Source: Hippopus hippopus (lineage: Eukaryota > Mollusca > Bivalvia > Cardiida > Cardiidae). Taken from it: DNA of 64,000 nucleotides. Position numbers and translations under genes: made by a program. The notes beneath the pieces are model-generated. The model searched no databases. It had not been told where the DNA came from and saw only the letters and a list, made by a program, of their open reading frames with translations. The stretch is taken from the NCBI GenBank assembly GCA_946811185.2, contig OX328098.1, positions 21,213,084-21,277,083 of the forward strand, read 5' to 3'. Below, piece after piece: positions 42,531 through 53,353 of this stretch; position 1 is the stretch's first letter, and each line of letters begins with the position of its first letter.

Positions 42531-42695
42531 TTTCAACACTATAGGTAGAAATGGGCTGTTGCGGATAGCAAAGATACAGATCAGACAGCACAAAACATGC
42601 AGTCTGATCTTGAATCAATACTGCTCAATTATTTAGACAAGCCAATAAGACAAAAAAAACTGTGTTGGGTCTGTATATTTCATGCCTAAAGAGTT
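42530..42695. mobile_element. MITE C, degenerate
   Basis: ACAGATCAGACAGCACAAAA .. CATGCAGTCTGATCTTGAAT core; end GCCTAAAGAGTTAA. Confidence 0.65.
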
Positions 42696-42699
42696 AATA

Positions 42700-42931
42700 C
42701 ATAAACTTTTTACCATACGATAAAATTTTCAGCTTGCCTAAATTGAAAGCTTTACCAGACAACAAAATAATTATGACTAGAAAATAGAAAATCATTTTTG
42801 GAAGGGAAGAAAACATGGTGGGGAAAGGAGAAAATGCTGGTTACCAGCATTTTCTCATTTTCCCACTATGTTTTCAAAAGACCTTTTCTTTAGGGTCATT
42901 AAAACTCTGCATTGTGTGGTAAAGGTTTAAG
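42700..42931 (+). mobile_element. MITE A, forward
   Basis: ACTTTTTACCATACGATAAA to GTGTGGTAAAGGTTTAA; arms ATGGTGGGG / CCCACTATG both depart from consensus at one facing position. Confidence 0.88.
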
Positions 42932-43084
42932 AAATTATGCTTACCATCCTTTACCAGCAGACCACTTCCAAAAACATTAAGGCAAGGAGAATCAAAGCAT
43001 TGAAAACACTGATGTGAAATGTCAAGGAAGCCATTGTGTGGAATTAATAATTTGAAAAAAAAAAAAAGAGAAATATTATTCAAA

Positions 43085-43960
43085 TATTAACTTGAAAGTC
43101 AACCTACTAAGCAAAACTAATACCTCTTTTTTAGGTTAAAGGGAGAGTACTGGTGCCAAAGTTTGGATTATTTGTGTATTGGTGGTCTCCCTTTGATCAT
43201 TCACAGGAGAAGTCAGGAGTAATGACCCTTGATGGTAGGATGCATGATGGGTATAGAGAGAAACCATGCATATATATCGAATATAATTGAGTTTATACCT
43301 GAAAATTATGATTTTGAGATATCTTTGGCCGTCAAGATCCAATTCCCAACATTACAATCAATTATTTTGATTCTGTAAATATTCATGCACAATCAAATGG
43401 AGTAGCGTGCAATCATGGGATGAACAAGCCCAGAGACAAACTGGTTTTGGAACGAACAAGTCCGAAACCAAAGCAGTCGGTACACAAATTTTGTGTGTAT
43501 CATTGTGCCAACAGAAGCTAAGAGCTGGTGAAGCTATTTTCAATCAAAACAAAGTATTTCCACGATCGATGGCCTAATGCAGTTTATTTTAATATGCCAT
43601 TTCCAATTACATATCCGAGTACTATCGAAAAACTCATTTGTCTGAGAAAAATTGAGTTTGATTGGGTTTATTTCCTTCAGTTTTGCACAAAATACGACAC
43701 ATGGTCTTCAGAAATTCAATATTGAACATTCAATATTGAACTCATAGTGGCATTGTCTTCGACAAATGCAACAAAAATTGGACTTATTAATCTCGTTCTC
43801 CTTCTGCCAGCATGATTTTACATGGTCATAATTACATGTATGTTTTACCATTAATCTTGATTCATATTTATATAAAATATATTCACTTTTTTTTCAGGTA
43901 TTTTGCTTAAGTTTTTCCCAAACAAGTTTTGTTTCAAGAGGTACTGGGTTCATCAATTTC
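43085..43960. other. No recognised feature
   Basis: About 0.9 kb of intron 1 that looks single-copy within the window; no gene motifs. Confidence 0.45.
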
Positions 43961-43961
43961 A

Positions 43962-44098
43962 TCACTCAAAATGGATAGAAAACATTATGCGGAAAGGAGA
44001 AAATGCTGATTACCAGCATTTTCTCCTTTTCCCACTATGTTTTCAAAAGCCTCTATAGTCAGGGTTGTTATAACACCAGACTGTTTTGTTAAGAGTTA
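43962..44098 (+). mobile_element. MITE A, forward, 5' truncated
   Basis: Starts just before the hairpin (GATAGAAAACATTATGCGG), end GTTTTGTTAAGAGTTAA. Confidence 0.8.
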
Positions 44099-44217
44099 AA
44101 GAAAAATTAATAATGTGACACAAATCATGAAATTTTTATCTTGTATGGTGCAAAACAGTTTGAGAAAAGCAGAAACTGCTAGAATACTTGATTTGGTAAA
44201 TTGCAATTTCTAAAATC

Positions 44218-44370
44218 CCCTACCCGTTACCAAACAATTCTAAGTTTTAATGACCATGTGGATGAAAAATATTGAAAACATCATGGTAAAAAGGAGAGAA
44301 TGCTGGTAATGAAATCATTGTAGGAAAAGGAGAAAATGCTTGTAACTAGAGGTTTTCCATCCATTCACAG
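44218..44370 (-). mobile_element. MITE A fragments, reverse
   Basis: CCTACCCGTTACCAAACAAT, then two hairpin left arms in succession, no right arm. Confidence 0.6.
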
Positions 44371-44389
44371 AAAACTTTATTTTTTTCAC

Positions 44390-44605
44390 CCTTTACCATA
44401 CAATCTCAAGTTTTAACAACCCTGAGAAAGATAACTATAGAAAACATTGTGGGGAAAAGGATAAATTGCTGGTAGCCTGCATTTTTCTCCTTTTCCCACA
44501 ATGTTTTGGACACTATCAAAGACAAATTCCATCATTTAAGCCACATTTAAACTGTCACCTGCAAATGCCTTAAATTAAGACAATTCTAATATTTTTTTTT
44601 TCTTT
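44390..44605 (-). mobile_element. MITE A, reverse
   Basis: CACCCTTTACCATACAATCT through hairpin to TAAGACAATTCTAATATTTT; terminus lost. Confidence 0.82.
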
Positions 44606-44609
44606 GAAA

Positions 44610-44840
44610 TGAGCCATGCTCTGTGAAAAGGGGACTTAATGCATCTGCAAAAGTATCAACCTTTGTCAGCCTGAAACGTTTTGCTGTTGGTCAATTTTCT
44701 GAGTGTCAAAGGACCAGTCTATCTCATGATGCACTCAGTTGTTCGACAAAATGGATATTATGGATCCAAAAATATGTGATGTCTTGCTTGGTATAACGCA
44801 TCAGAGATGCATTAAGCCCCCTTTTGCTAGAGAACAGCTT
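44610..44840. mobile_element. MITE B
   Basis: GAGCCATGCTCTGTGAAAAG to CCCCTTTTGCTAGAGAACAGC; central palindrome lost. Confidence 0.8.
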
Positions 44841-44937
44841 GAATATTTTACTTTGGTATAAAATGTCTAAATCTACATTAAATATCTGTTCTCTTCTGGT
44901 CTATAATGTCCCACCAACTCCCAATCAAGACATGACA

Positions 44938-45150
44938 TTTAACTCTTTCACAGCCAATGAGGGCTTGAATAGCCTCTGCAGACGGTGTAGATCAAGATCA
45001 GACTGCACAAAAAGTGCAGTCTGATCTTAAATCTATACTGTCCGCCACCTGGTGGTAATCTTTGACCAAAATTAGCATCAATGCAAAGAAAATATGCTTA
45101 TAAGCCTTGAGAAAAACCAAATCCATTTACTTGGCAACAAAAGAGTTAAA
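44938..45150. mobile_element. MITE C, complete
   Basis: TTTAACTCTTTCACAGCCAA to AACAAAAGAGTTAA; core GGTGTAGATCAAGATCAGAC .. GTGCAGTCTGATCTTAAATC. Confidence 0.85.
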
Positions 45151-45292
45151 TGAAGGTCAATTTTGATTTATGACTAACCGGTCCAATTATTAGACAATCC
45201 ACTAAATGCTTTTTTAATCACAAGAATCTACTAATTATTACCATGATATTGCTAATGATGGAAATAAATTACAGCCTATTTGTCCAGAGTAT

Positions 45293-45958
45293 TATGGTGG
45301 CATATTTCTGCCACGAGATACGAGATAGCTATCATGATAATTTTAGAAACCTATCGCGATAACTTAAAGTTTCCTGGAAATTTTATCGAGATAGTGAAAG
45401 GTTTCCTGAAAAAAATATGATAAACCTAACATTTTAACTCAAAATTTCTCAATGGTGCACGAAGCTGACATTCGAGATAAAATTATCGTGATAGTTCTAT
45501 CCGTTTCTCGATATCTATAAGTAGAAAATTCACCATTTGGATGAGCTCGGTAGTTTTTGACTTCACAAGATTGCAGTAAGTAGAAATTCGAATTATTATC
45601 AGTTGTAGATTAATTGGTAAATTTTGACAAGACCCGAAATAAACATAAGTCTGTAAAATCAAAAAGACGACTCGAAATGCCTCCTACGAACAACTTTAAA
45701 ACCATTGAGGGAAAAGGCAAATTCATAACGTTGTAGACGAAGATGTTCCGAAACCGTATCTAATTATAGATACTGTGAATGTCAGTTGTGGGCACGAAAG
45801 CAAAGAAATCATGATAACAGTTAGAATTATCGCGATATTTTTACCGTGAAAATTTTTATTATCTAGATAATATTTCTAGAAAACTTTGTTTTATCACGAT
45901 AGTTCTCCTAAATTATCGCAATAGCTATCTCGTACCTCGCGGCAAAAATATGCCACCA
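45293..45958. mobile_element. hAT-like inverted-repeat MITE
   Basis: TGGTGGCATATTTCTGCC at the left and GGCAAAAATATGCCACCA at the right; the inverted similarity extends through GATACGAGATAGCTATC. Flanks CAGAGTAT / CAGAGTAC form an 8-bp duplication with one change. The interior is rich in TATCGCGATA-like palindromes and has no coding capacity. Confidence 0.65.
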
Positions 45959-46311
45959 CAGAGTACTCAGTATAGCATAGAGACAAATTACATTGTTGCA
46001 CACTGTTGGTCCATTTCTGTGAAGACTTGTTTTATGTGGTATTACTTCAGTCAGATAGGATATCATTGGTATAGCTGCATGTACACAAAAACACACTTGC
46101 ATACACTTTGTAAAAATAAATAAAGAACACCTGGCCAAAAATTGTCACCAGAGGCCAGCAAATACTTTCTTCAATTTAAAAATTTTCTGCGAGAGGCCCT
46201 CAGACCCTCCCAGGCAATCCCCTTCCCCCATCTCGGCACTTCACATCTCGTATAATCACTCTTGCATATGTACTTCATTTTGAGCTAGCTATGCCCCTGG
46301 ATATTGTAAAA

Positions 46312-46550
46312 ATAGTTAAACTAGCTAGTCAGACAAAATTTTAGACTCGTCCAAATTGAAAGCATTAATTTTGCAGACATTAAAATTAATGTGACTCAAT
46401 TATTCAAATTTGTTTGTAGAAAGGCAGGAAACCTATATTCAAAAAGGAGAAAATGCTGGTTTCCAGCATTTTCTCCTTTGCCCACAATGTTTTCAAAACG
46501 CTTCTTCTACAGGGACGTTAAAACTTGGGATTGTGTGAAAAAAGGTTAAG
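46312..46550 (+). mobile_element. MITE A, forward
   Basis: AGTCAGACAAAATTTTAGAC, hairpin centre GGTTTCC, end GTGTGAAAAAAGGTTAA. Confidence 0.82.
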
Positions 46551-46749
46551 GAGACTAGGCTTACTGAAATATGCTGATGTAGAATGCAACAATAATTCTG
46601 GTAAACAAGTCAGTTTGGAACACAGGCTTTACCAAAGTAAGGATCATGGAACATGCAGGTATCTTAGAAAAATCTTGTCAACCAATATTAAAATTGAAAT
46701 ACAAGCATTACTGTAGTAGCAGTGTTTTTTTATTTCAGTTAAACCTTAA

Positions 46750-47359
46750 GGTTTGGTCACACTGAGCTAACGGATGAGTAACAGATAAAAAATCATTTTT
46801 TCCGTTTGTGTCCGTTTGTATCCATTTTATGTCCGTTTCTTATCTGGTGAATCCACTACTTGTCTGGCGACGTCCGGTGATGTCCGTTCTGTCCGGTGGC
46901 AAGTTTTGAGAATGTTCAAAAATTTCCACCGCACAAAATGGACAGAGACGTGCAAATGACAGACTTTGGATGCATCTGACTATTTATACCTTCGGCATGT
47001 CACATGACCGGTACGTTCTTCGTACGTTGGTGTTCGGTACATTTCCGTTCACCGTACCTTGGAAGAATGTTTTGTCCGGTTCTCATGCGTTGCACTTAAG
47101 TTTTATCCAGTACAAGTCTGTTACTCATACGGTGATACCCGTTACTAGACCGTTTATTATCTGGTACATATCCGGTAAACGTGCGTTACATGACTGTGCG
47201 GTACTCGTGCGGTCATTGTGTTGCTTCTTTGCTCCACACACCGATTGCGTGAGCCTCGAGCGGCAGAGGAGATGAATTTCGTCACCAGATAACCAAATTC
47301 TGCATGTTTTTGTCCGTTTTCCCTCCGTTACATATCCGTTGGCAGGTCTGACCAAGCCT
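46750..47359. mobile_element. TTAA-target non-autonomous transposon
   Basis: Inverted ends GGTTTGGTCACACTGAGCTA / complement of AGGCTTGGTCAGACCTGCCA, with TTAA on both sides (46746-46749, 47360-47363). The interior is GC-richer, with many short TCCGTT and CCGGTA-type words. TTAA targets are used by piggyBac and Kolobok. The apparent 101-codon frame inside is not protein-like. Confidence 0.6.
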
Positions 47360-47363
47360 TTAA

Positions 47364-47512
47364 TCCTTTACCAGATTTTTTTCCTTTTACCACAATGTTT
47401 TCTACCTTATCAAAGACCACTTCCACAATTTGAGCCATATTTAATTTGTCATCTGCAAACGCTTTAGGTATGGACGAATTTTACAATTTTGTTTTGTGGC
47501 TACAGATTAAAG
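47364..47512 (-). mobile_element. MITE A fragment, reverse
   Basis: TCCTTTTACCACAATGTTTT to TTTTGTGGCTACAGATTA; left half missing. Confidence 0.65.
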
Positions 47513-47530
47513 GCTGTAAATTCTTCAATA

Positions 47531-48652
47531 GGTAGTTTGAGGCTCATAGGGACCCCTGAATTTTGAAATATCTTAGAAAATGTTTTAGCAATTGTGCTGA
47601 AAATTTGCAGAGTTAATAATATCTTTACCAACTATGGGTGAAATTTTCAGAATTTTTGATAACTTAGTTTCACTTTTTGTATTGAATGCAATATTAAAAT
47701 GTAAGAACTAAACAGCTTAAAAACGGTGGGAGGGTTGAAGGCTATTCCATGTTAAGGGTTTACCTGTTTATGAAAACAGTTCTCATGCAAGGACAGTAAC
47801 TGTGGATTTCGTTGATTCAATATTGGACATTTGCAAACACTTGTTTATGCTTTATTTTTTTTCATTGCCCAACCATAGATGTTTTCTTGAAACCAAGTCA
47901 AACTTTGGCTCACATCAAGTGGTATAGCATACAACACTAAAATGAAGAAGGGTGAATTGTATGAACTGGTTAAGTTCCATAAACAAGCTCCAAAGTATTG
48001 TTGTTGGCAAATTTTACCGTCAAAGGAACATATTATCTTAAAGATTACCACCCTATGACTGTGACTAAAATACAATTGAGCTAATTTTTCACGAACTGAA
48101 AACAAACATAGTGAAAACAAAACAAACCATGACAGACTTTCGAGTCTAAGTATCAGGTGGTTTCGAAAATATATTTCTACAAAAATGGTGCTAAACATGA
48201 AGTCATGCCAAAAAAAAAAAGAACTGAGACCAAATATTGGAGAACAGACACCATACAAGAAAACATTGGACATAATTATCATTTGAGACTTTGAAAATTT
48301 GTATGAAAGTGACAAAAGCGTTATCTAAGGAAGGGCATAGAACTATATTATTTGTACAAAAAGTAATTTCAGGGCCTCATATTTAACTAAAGTGAGCTAC
48401 CAAAGTCATGCACTTGTCCAGTTATTTTTGCTGTTCTGGTTACTGTGTGAAACCGTCAGAGGAGTTAAACTTCTGAACAAAAATTTAACACTACTGGAAT
48501 GGGCAAAATTCTCTTTCTTGTGAAGAAAAATTCTAATTTTCGCTGTAAGAGTTGGTAAGGTCATTTTAAAAGACTTTGAAAAGTCTCAAAAAAACTGATA
48601 TGAGGTTTTTCAAGGTATTTCAAAATTCAGGGAGTCCCTATGAACTTCTACC
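47531..48652. mobile_element. Long-TIR transposon, TA target
   Basis: Ends GGTAGTTTGAGGCTCATAGG and complement of CCCTATGAACTTCTACC; inverted similarity continues at least 50 bp and patchily to about 170 bp (TTTACCAAC... / GTTGGTAA...). TA flanks both ends. A 156-codon frame on the minus strand (48315-47845) is hydrophobic and unlike any protein I know. Confidence 0.6.
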
Positions 48653-48766
48653 TATAAATATATATGCTATAGGGGAAGTACAGGGGAAGTAGGGGAAGCA
48701 ACTCTTACTTATAAACCAGGGTGAAATTTGTGATGACCTCCCCTAAGATTTCCTCCCACTCACGCT

Positions 48767-48795
48767 CACACTCTCTCTCTCTCTCTCTCTCTCTT
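48767..48795. repeat. (CT)n microsatellite
   Basis: Short perfect CT tract with no other feature. Confidence 0.9.
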
Positions 48796-48824
48796 TTCCC
48801 GTTTTCTAAGCTACTTTTACAAAC

Positions 48825-49015
48825 AATACGCTGTTTTAATAATCCTCAGGGAAAAAGCAATTAAAAGCATTTTTTTGGAACGGAGAAAATATCGTGACCA
48901 GAATTTTCTCTTTTTCCTACAATGTCTTCTTTCCGAGACATCATTTGAACAGTATACGGTTTGTCGTCAGCAGATGCTTTCAATTGAACAAGCCTATAAC
49001 TCTGGCAACAGGTAT
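48825..49015 (-). mobile_element. MITE A, reverse, degenerate
   Basis: TACGCTGTTTTAATAATCCT, hairpin AATATCGTGACCAGAATTTT, GTCAGCAGATGCTTTCAATT. Confidence 0.6.
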
Positions 49016-49169
49016 AATTTATTGAAATTTTTGGAATACTGAGAGAAAACAAGCAAAAACTGCAAATAAAAAAGAAGATTAAGAAATAATCTCATACGTT
49101 TTATAAGAACATGACAAGTCAGTTAGGATCAAGGCAGAATTTTCAAATAGATGTAATGAAATCTATTTT

Positions 49170-49330
49170 AAATGCTTGTGTTACCATGATAAGCACTAAA
49201 CCCAGCTTTTTTTGCCTTTGAAGACAGAGAACATCTAGATCAGACTGTAAAGTATGTGCAGTCTTATCATAGATCTACACTGTCTGCAATTTTGCTAAAT
49301 TGTTTAACAAAAACAGCCTTGAAAATGTGA
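49170..49330. mobile_element. MITE C, degenerate
   Basis: ACATCTAGATCAGACTGTAA .. TGTGCAGTCTTATCATAGAT core. Confidence 0.65.
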
Positions 49331-49334
49331 ATGG

Positions 49335-49503
49335 CTACTTTCTCATACAATCATTGTAGAAAGAATGGTCAGAGAGGAATGAATCCTGTTGCAATGACTA
49401 TCATTAATCCTTGGACAGAAATTGGCCTAGGTGGGGATTCAAACCAGCAACCCCCTGTTCTCGAATCCTGTACGCTACCAACTGTGCTACTGGGGCTCGG
49501 CAC
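49335..49503 (-). mobile_element. SINE family 2, head part
   Basis: Minus: GAGCCCCAGTAGCACAGTTG head and TTTGAATCCCCACC B box; tail absent. Confidence 0.72.
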
Positions 49504-49649
49504 TATAAGGGTTAAAACACAAGCTATCAAGCAACAGCTGTTACTAATGTAACATAATGTGTCTACCCATCATGCTTTATAAATGCCATGTGATGTGACC
49601 TTGAATTATACAATATTACTGACCTTTGAAAATTTAAGTTCACTAAGAT

Positions 49650-49864
49650 TGCCCTTTTACCTGACAATCCCATGTTTTCAGGAAGAAGGCATTGTAAAAT
49701 ATTGTGGGAAAAGAAGAAAATGCTGTAACCAGCATTTTCTCCTTTTCCCACAATGGTTTCTCCTTTATCAATGACAAGTTCCATTATTTGAGCCATACCT
49801 AATTTGTTAGCTGCAAATGCTTTCAATTTGGACCAGTCTAAACTTTTCTCATCTGGTAATTTAA
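49650..49864 (-). mobile_element. MITE A, reverse
   Basis: CCCTTTTACCTGACAATCCC to CATCTGGTAATTTAA; one base lost at the hairpin tip (GCTGTAACCAGC). Confidence 0.85.
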
Positions 49865-49965
49865 CAGTGTGATGTACAAACAATATCCACCCACGGCACT
49901 GTTGTGCCTGAATGGGAACCATAGTGGCAGTTACAAGGAAATCTTGACCCGAAAACTGCCAAGAC

Positions 49966-50230
49966 CAGCCGGAATAGCTCAAGTGGTAGAGTATACAACT
50001 TGGATATGTCAAGTCTCAGGCCACTTCAGGGAGTGGGTTTGAGCCCCACAGCTGGTCATATGAAATTACTAATAGTCTTTTAGATGAGACGTTACATTGA
50101 GGTCCTATGTGACCATGCTATACACCGAGTATGTTAAAGAATCAGGCATAACTTGGGATGGGTTTCATTCTGTATCTTGCAGTATTCCCCGTTACAAAAG
50201 TAACAGTTTTCTGGGGGTGTCGCTCATATG
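49966..50230 (+). mobile_element. tRNA-headed SINE, third type
   Basis: GGAATAGCTCAAGTGGTAGA A box and GGGTTTGAGCCCCACAGC B box; body to about 50230 is uncertain. Confidence 0.55.
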
Positions 50231-50253
50231 GGCAACCTTTGGTACCAATTCAT

Positions 50254-50520
50254 TGTTGGTTGGTTGTATTGGGGTTTAACGCCACTTTAACAGCTAAGGT
50301 CATATCATAGCGGTCGGTGACGCATATGTATTTCCTGGCTTTCTCACACCAGTACTAACACAACTTTCTTTCCAAAGCTACCGACTACTTTTCTCACATG
50401 CTTCAGCAGAGGTGAGAGGCGAAAATACGCCAGAAAGAAAGTTCGCCTCAACCGGGTATCGAACTCACAACCACCAGGTCATGAGTCCGACACGCTCACC
50501 ACTGAGCCACCCGGGTGGGG
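50254..50520 (-). mobile_element. tRNA-headed SINE, fourth type
   Basis: Minus: CCCGGGTGGCTCAGTGGTGA head, GTTCGATACCCGG B box, tail at left GGTTTAACGCCACTTTAACA. Confidence 0.75.
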
Positions 50521-50659
50521 CTTGGTACCAATTCATAAAAGGAAAATCAATCAAATTGCACAGTATTGTTGATAGATGGATGAATGTTCAGACCGACATA
50601 CACACAGAGAAACAGAAAAACAGATATGAGCTATATGTTCTGTGACGCATGATACTATA

Positions 50660-50835
50660 GCATGACATCACATAATTATGATTCCATAAAATTCATTTGT
50701 CTAATAGCTGACTGAATCATGAGGTAGAATGGTCCTATGACATACAGAAAATTGATCAGTACCAGAAAGTTTTGACCAAGGCCAGCCTGGCAGTCCGCGC
50801 AGGCTGACTTGGGTCAATACTTTTTGCAGATGTAT
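50660..50835. mobile_element. MITE B, left end missing
   Basis: CATAATTATGATTCCATAAA, CAGCCTGGCAGTCCGCGCAG, TTTTTGCAGATGTATTAA; joins a MITE A at TTAA. Confidence 0.72.
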
Positions 50836-51063
50836 TAACTCTTTACCACACAATCCCGAGTTTTAACGACCCTGAGAAAGAAAGCTTTTGAAAACATTGT
50901 AGGAAAAGGAAAAAATGCTGGTGACCAGCATTTTCTCCTTGTCCCACAATGTTTTCTACCCCTCCTAAATCATAATTCAATTTTTGAGTCACATTTGTTT
51001 TGTCGTCTGCAAATGCTTTCAATTTGGACTAGTCCAAAATTTTGTCGTTTGGTAATGAGTTAA
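50833..51063 (-). mobile_element. MITE A, reverse
   Basis: TTAACTCTTTACCACACAAT to GTTTGGTAATGAGTTAA; tip GGTGACC. Confidence 0.92.
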
Positions 51064-51104
51064 GTCCCCATGTCACGGATCACGGCTCAAATGTAAATTG
51101 CACC

Positions 51105-51368
51105 TGAGCCATGCTCTGGCAAAAAGGGGCTTAATGCATGTTCGTAATGCATTGTTCCAAGTAAGCCATCACATAATTACGGATCCCTAAAATCCACTTT
51201 GTTTAACAACTGATTGAATCACGAGGTAGACTGGTCCTTGGACATACAGAAAATTGACAATAGCGAAAAGTTTTGACTCAGGTCAGCCTGCGCGGACTGC
51301 TCAGGCTAACCTGAGTCGATACTTTTCGCAGATGCATTAAGCCCCCTTTTCACAGAGCATGGCTCACC
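51105..51368. mobile_element. MITE B, complete
   Basis: GAGCCATGCTCTGGCAAAAA to TTTTCACAGAGCATGGCTC; central CAGGTCAGCCTGCGCGGACT palindrome intact. Confidence 0.9.
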
Positions 51369-51526
51369 TGTTTATGAAAAACAGGTTCCACAGAAAGCAT
51401 TCCAGCCAACGAAACAGGGATGCAACCAAGATGTTAAATTGTGAGATTACAGAAACAAGCATATATAAAGGAGATGGAAGGGATTATCATACACTTGATG
51501 AATATTGCAAGAATACATTGATATGT

Positions 51527-51757
51527 TAACCCTTTACTTAACGAAAAATTTTGGACTCATCCAAATTGAAAGCATTTTCAGACCATATACTAAATGTATG
51601 TGTAGTTCAAATAATAGGATATGTCTCTGAAAATGTAGAAAATATTGTGTGAAAAGGGGAAAATGCTGGTCACCAGCACTTTTTTTTTTCCCATAATGTT
51701 TTCGACACCTTTTTTCATCTAGGTCAACACTCAGAATTGTGTGGTAATGGGTTAACC
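51527..51757 (+). mobile_element. MITE A, forward
   Basis: TTAACCCTTTACTTAACGAA to GTGTGGTAATGGGTTAA; tip GGTCACC. Confidence 0.88.
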
Positions 51758-51980
51758 CATAACCACATAATCCCGACTTTTAACGACCCTAAGAAAGAAG
51801 CCTTTTGAAAACATTGTGAGAAAAAGAGAAAATGCTGGTAACCAGCATTTTCTCCTTTTCTCACAATGTTTTCTACCCTTACCAAAACAAATTTCAATTT
51901 TTCGTTCACAATTTTTTTGTCGTCTGCAAGTGCTTTCCATTTGGACAAGTCTAAAATTTTGTCGTTTGGTAAAGAGTTAA
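51754..51980 (-). mobile_element. MITE A, reverse, paired arm change
   Basis: Shares TTAA with the previous copy (GGGTTAACCC). Arms ATTGTGAGAAA / TTTCTCACAAT carry A-T instead of the usual G-C on both sides. Confidence 0.92.
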
Positions 51981-51991
51981 GCCATAAATCC

Positions 51992-52193
51992 TTAACCCTT
52001 ATCTTGCTGAATAACTAGAATGAAATTTTCAATTCGATGGTAAAAATCCAAATGTTGCTATGTTTTGGGGAATAGCCTCTCCTTATCGGACAGTGTAGAT
52101 CCAAGATCAGACTGCACGTTCTGTGCAGTCTGATCTTGATCTACACTGTCCGCAAAAGGTCAGCGAGTTGCACTTAGCAGCCTAAGGGTTAAC
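51992..52193. mobile_element. MITE C, second subfamily
   Basis: TTAACCCTTATCTTGCTGAA to GCAGCCTAAGGGTTAA; long core GGACAGTGTAGATCCAAGAT .. TGATCTTGATCTACACTGTC, almost perfect stem. Confidence 0.85.
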
Positions 52194-52202
52194 ATGAAGA
52201 AT

Positions 52203-52440
52203 CAACTCTTTATCAGACAACAAAGCTTTGGACTTTTTCATATTGAAAACACTTACAGATAACAAATTTAATGCGGATGATGTGATATGACTTGTCTTTG
52301 AAAGGGTAGAAAACATGGTGGGAAAAGGAGAAAATGCTGGCTACAAGTATTTTTTCTTTCCACACAGTATTTTCATAGACCCCCCCCCCCTGTTCTCCCC
52401 AGGACATGAAAACATGTGATTGTGCAATAAACGGTTAACC
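52203..52440 (+). mobile_element. MITE A, forward
   Basis: TCAACTCTTTATCAGACAAC to GTGCAATAAACGGTTAA; right arm decayed and a C run at 52380-52391. Confidence 0.8.
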
Positions 52441-52489
52441 AATACAGCTCTAGATAAATGACAAGTCAGTCCATAAAGCCTTATATAAA

Positions 52490-52760
52490 TACAGGTGCAG
52501 CGCAGGACTTGAGAATACAGCTGGTAAGAATCCCCAGCTTGGCCAATATCTTTCCTAGGATTGATGATAGTCATTGCAATAGGGTTCATTCCTCTTTCAC
52601 TGCTGATCATTGTTTCTATCATGGTTATATGAGAAACCAGCTTTGGAAGAATATTGTGCAAAGTACTGGTAAAAGAAACTCTAGCAAAGCAAGGTTAAAT
52701 GCATTGGCCCCCATGTCACAGCTGAATTAATGTTGAAAAAGGCGTTTAACAGCACACAGT
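52490..52760 (+). mobile_element. SINE family 2
   Basis: Head decayed (GACTTGAGAATACAGCTGGT), body as at 20462 on the other strand, tail GAATTAATGTTGAAAAAGGC and CAGTCAATCAAC. Confidence 0.75.
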
Positions 52761-52917
52761 CAATCAACATGTACAGAAGTTGAAAGGATGCCTCGGCCAC
52801 AATATCCCAAAGATCAGACTGACCACACACAGTGCTGTTTGAATCCTCATAGTCCGGAGAAGCAACATAAGTTGTGCTTAGGCTATTAATCCTAAAATAA
52901 AATAAGCAGACTGATTG

Positions 52918-53095
52918 TATGACGTCTAATGCCATTTTCAACTCTATTTCAATTAGATCACAGCGGCCAGTGCATCTATCCATGCTTTCTTTGAGTTTCT
53001 TTTATAAGTACTTTGCACATTATACAGTGACTGGCTACTTTCCCACATTACCATCATACAAACAATGATCAGTGATGAGAGAGGATACACTTACA
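52918..53095 (-). mobile_element. SINE family 2, 3' half
   Basis: Tail at left (GTCTAATGCCATTTTCAACT); lost before the tRNA head. Confidence 0.7.
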
Positions 53096-53139
53096 GATAA
53101 CAAATTTAATGTGGATGATGTGATATGACTGGTAATGAT

Positions 53140-53310
53140 TCATCCCTTTGCTGAACAATTACCAGTTTTTATTCCCCTGAAAAGGAAGACTTCTGAAAAT
53201 ATGTGGGAAATGGAGAAAATGCATGTTCTACCATCTTCTGCATATTTATCTGTGGTCTGCAGATATTTTTAAAAATGGCCAAGTCTAGAACTTTTTGTCT
53301 GATAAAGTGT
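53140..53310 (-). mobile_element. MITE A, reverse, hairpin right arm lost
   Basis: CCCTTTGCTGAACAATTACC, GAAATGGAGAAAATGCATGT; 40 bases from exon 1a's donor. Confidence 0.65.
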
Positions 53311-53353
53311 ATAATGTAATATAGCTGGAAGAAGTGGTTTCAAAGTAACTTAC

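Noticed and set aside
46970..47355. Overlapping 101- and 76-codon frames on both strands
   Set aside because: Made of the repetitive CCGTT/CCGGTA interior of the TTAA-flanked element; no protein motif.
47845..48315. 156-codon minus-strand frame
   Set aside because: Lies inside a long-TIR repeat and has hydrophobic low-complexity content from AT-rich DNA; no transposase motif.
125..48795. CRISPR array
   Set aside because: Repeats here are dispersed MITEs, microsatellites and tandem units; none shows short constant repeats with unique equal spacers, and the DNA is eukaryotic.
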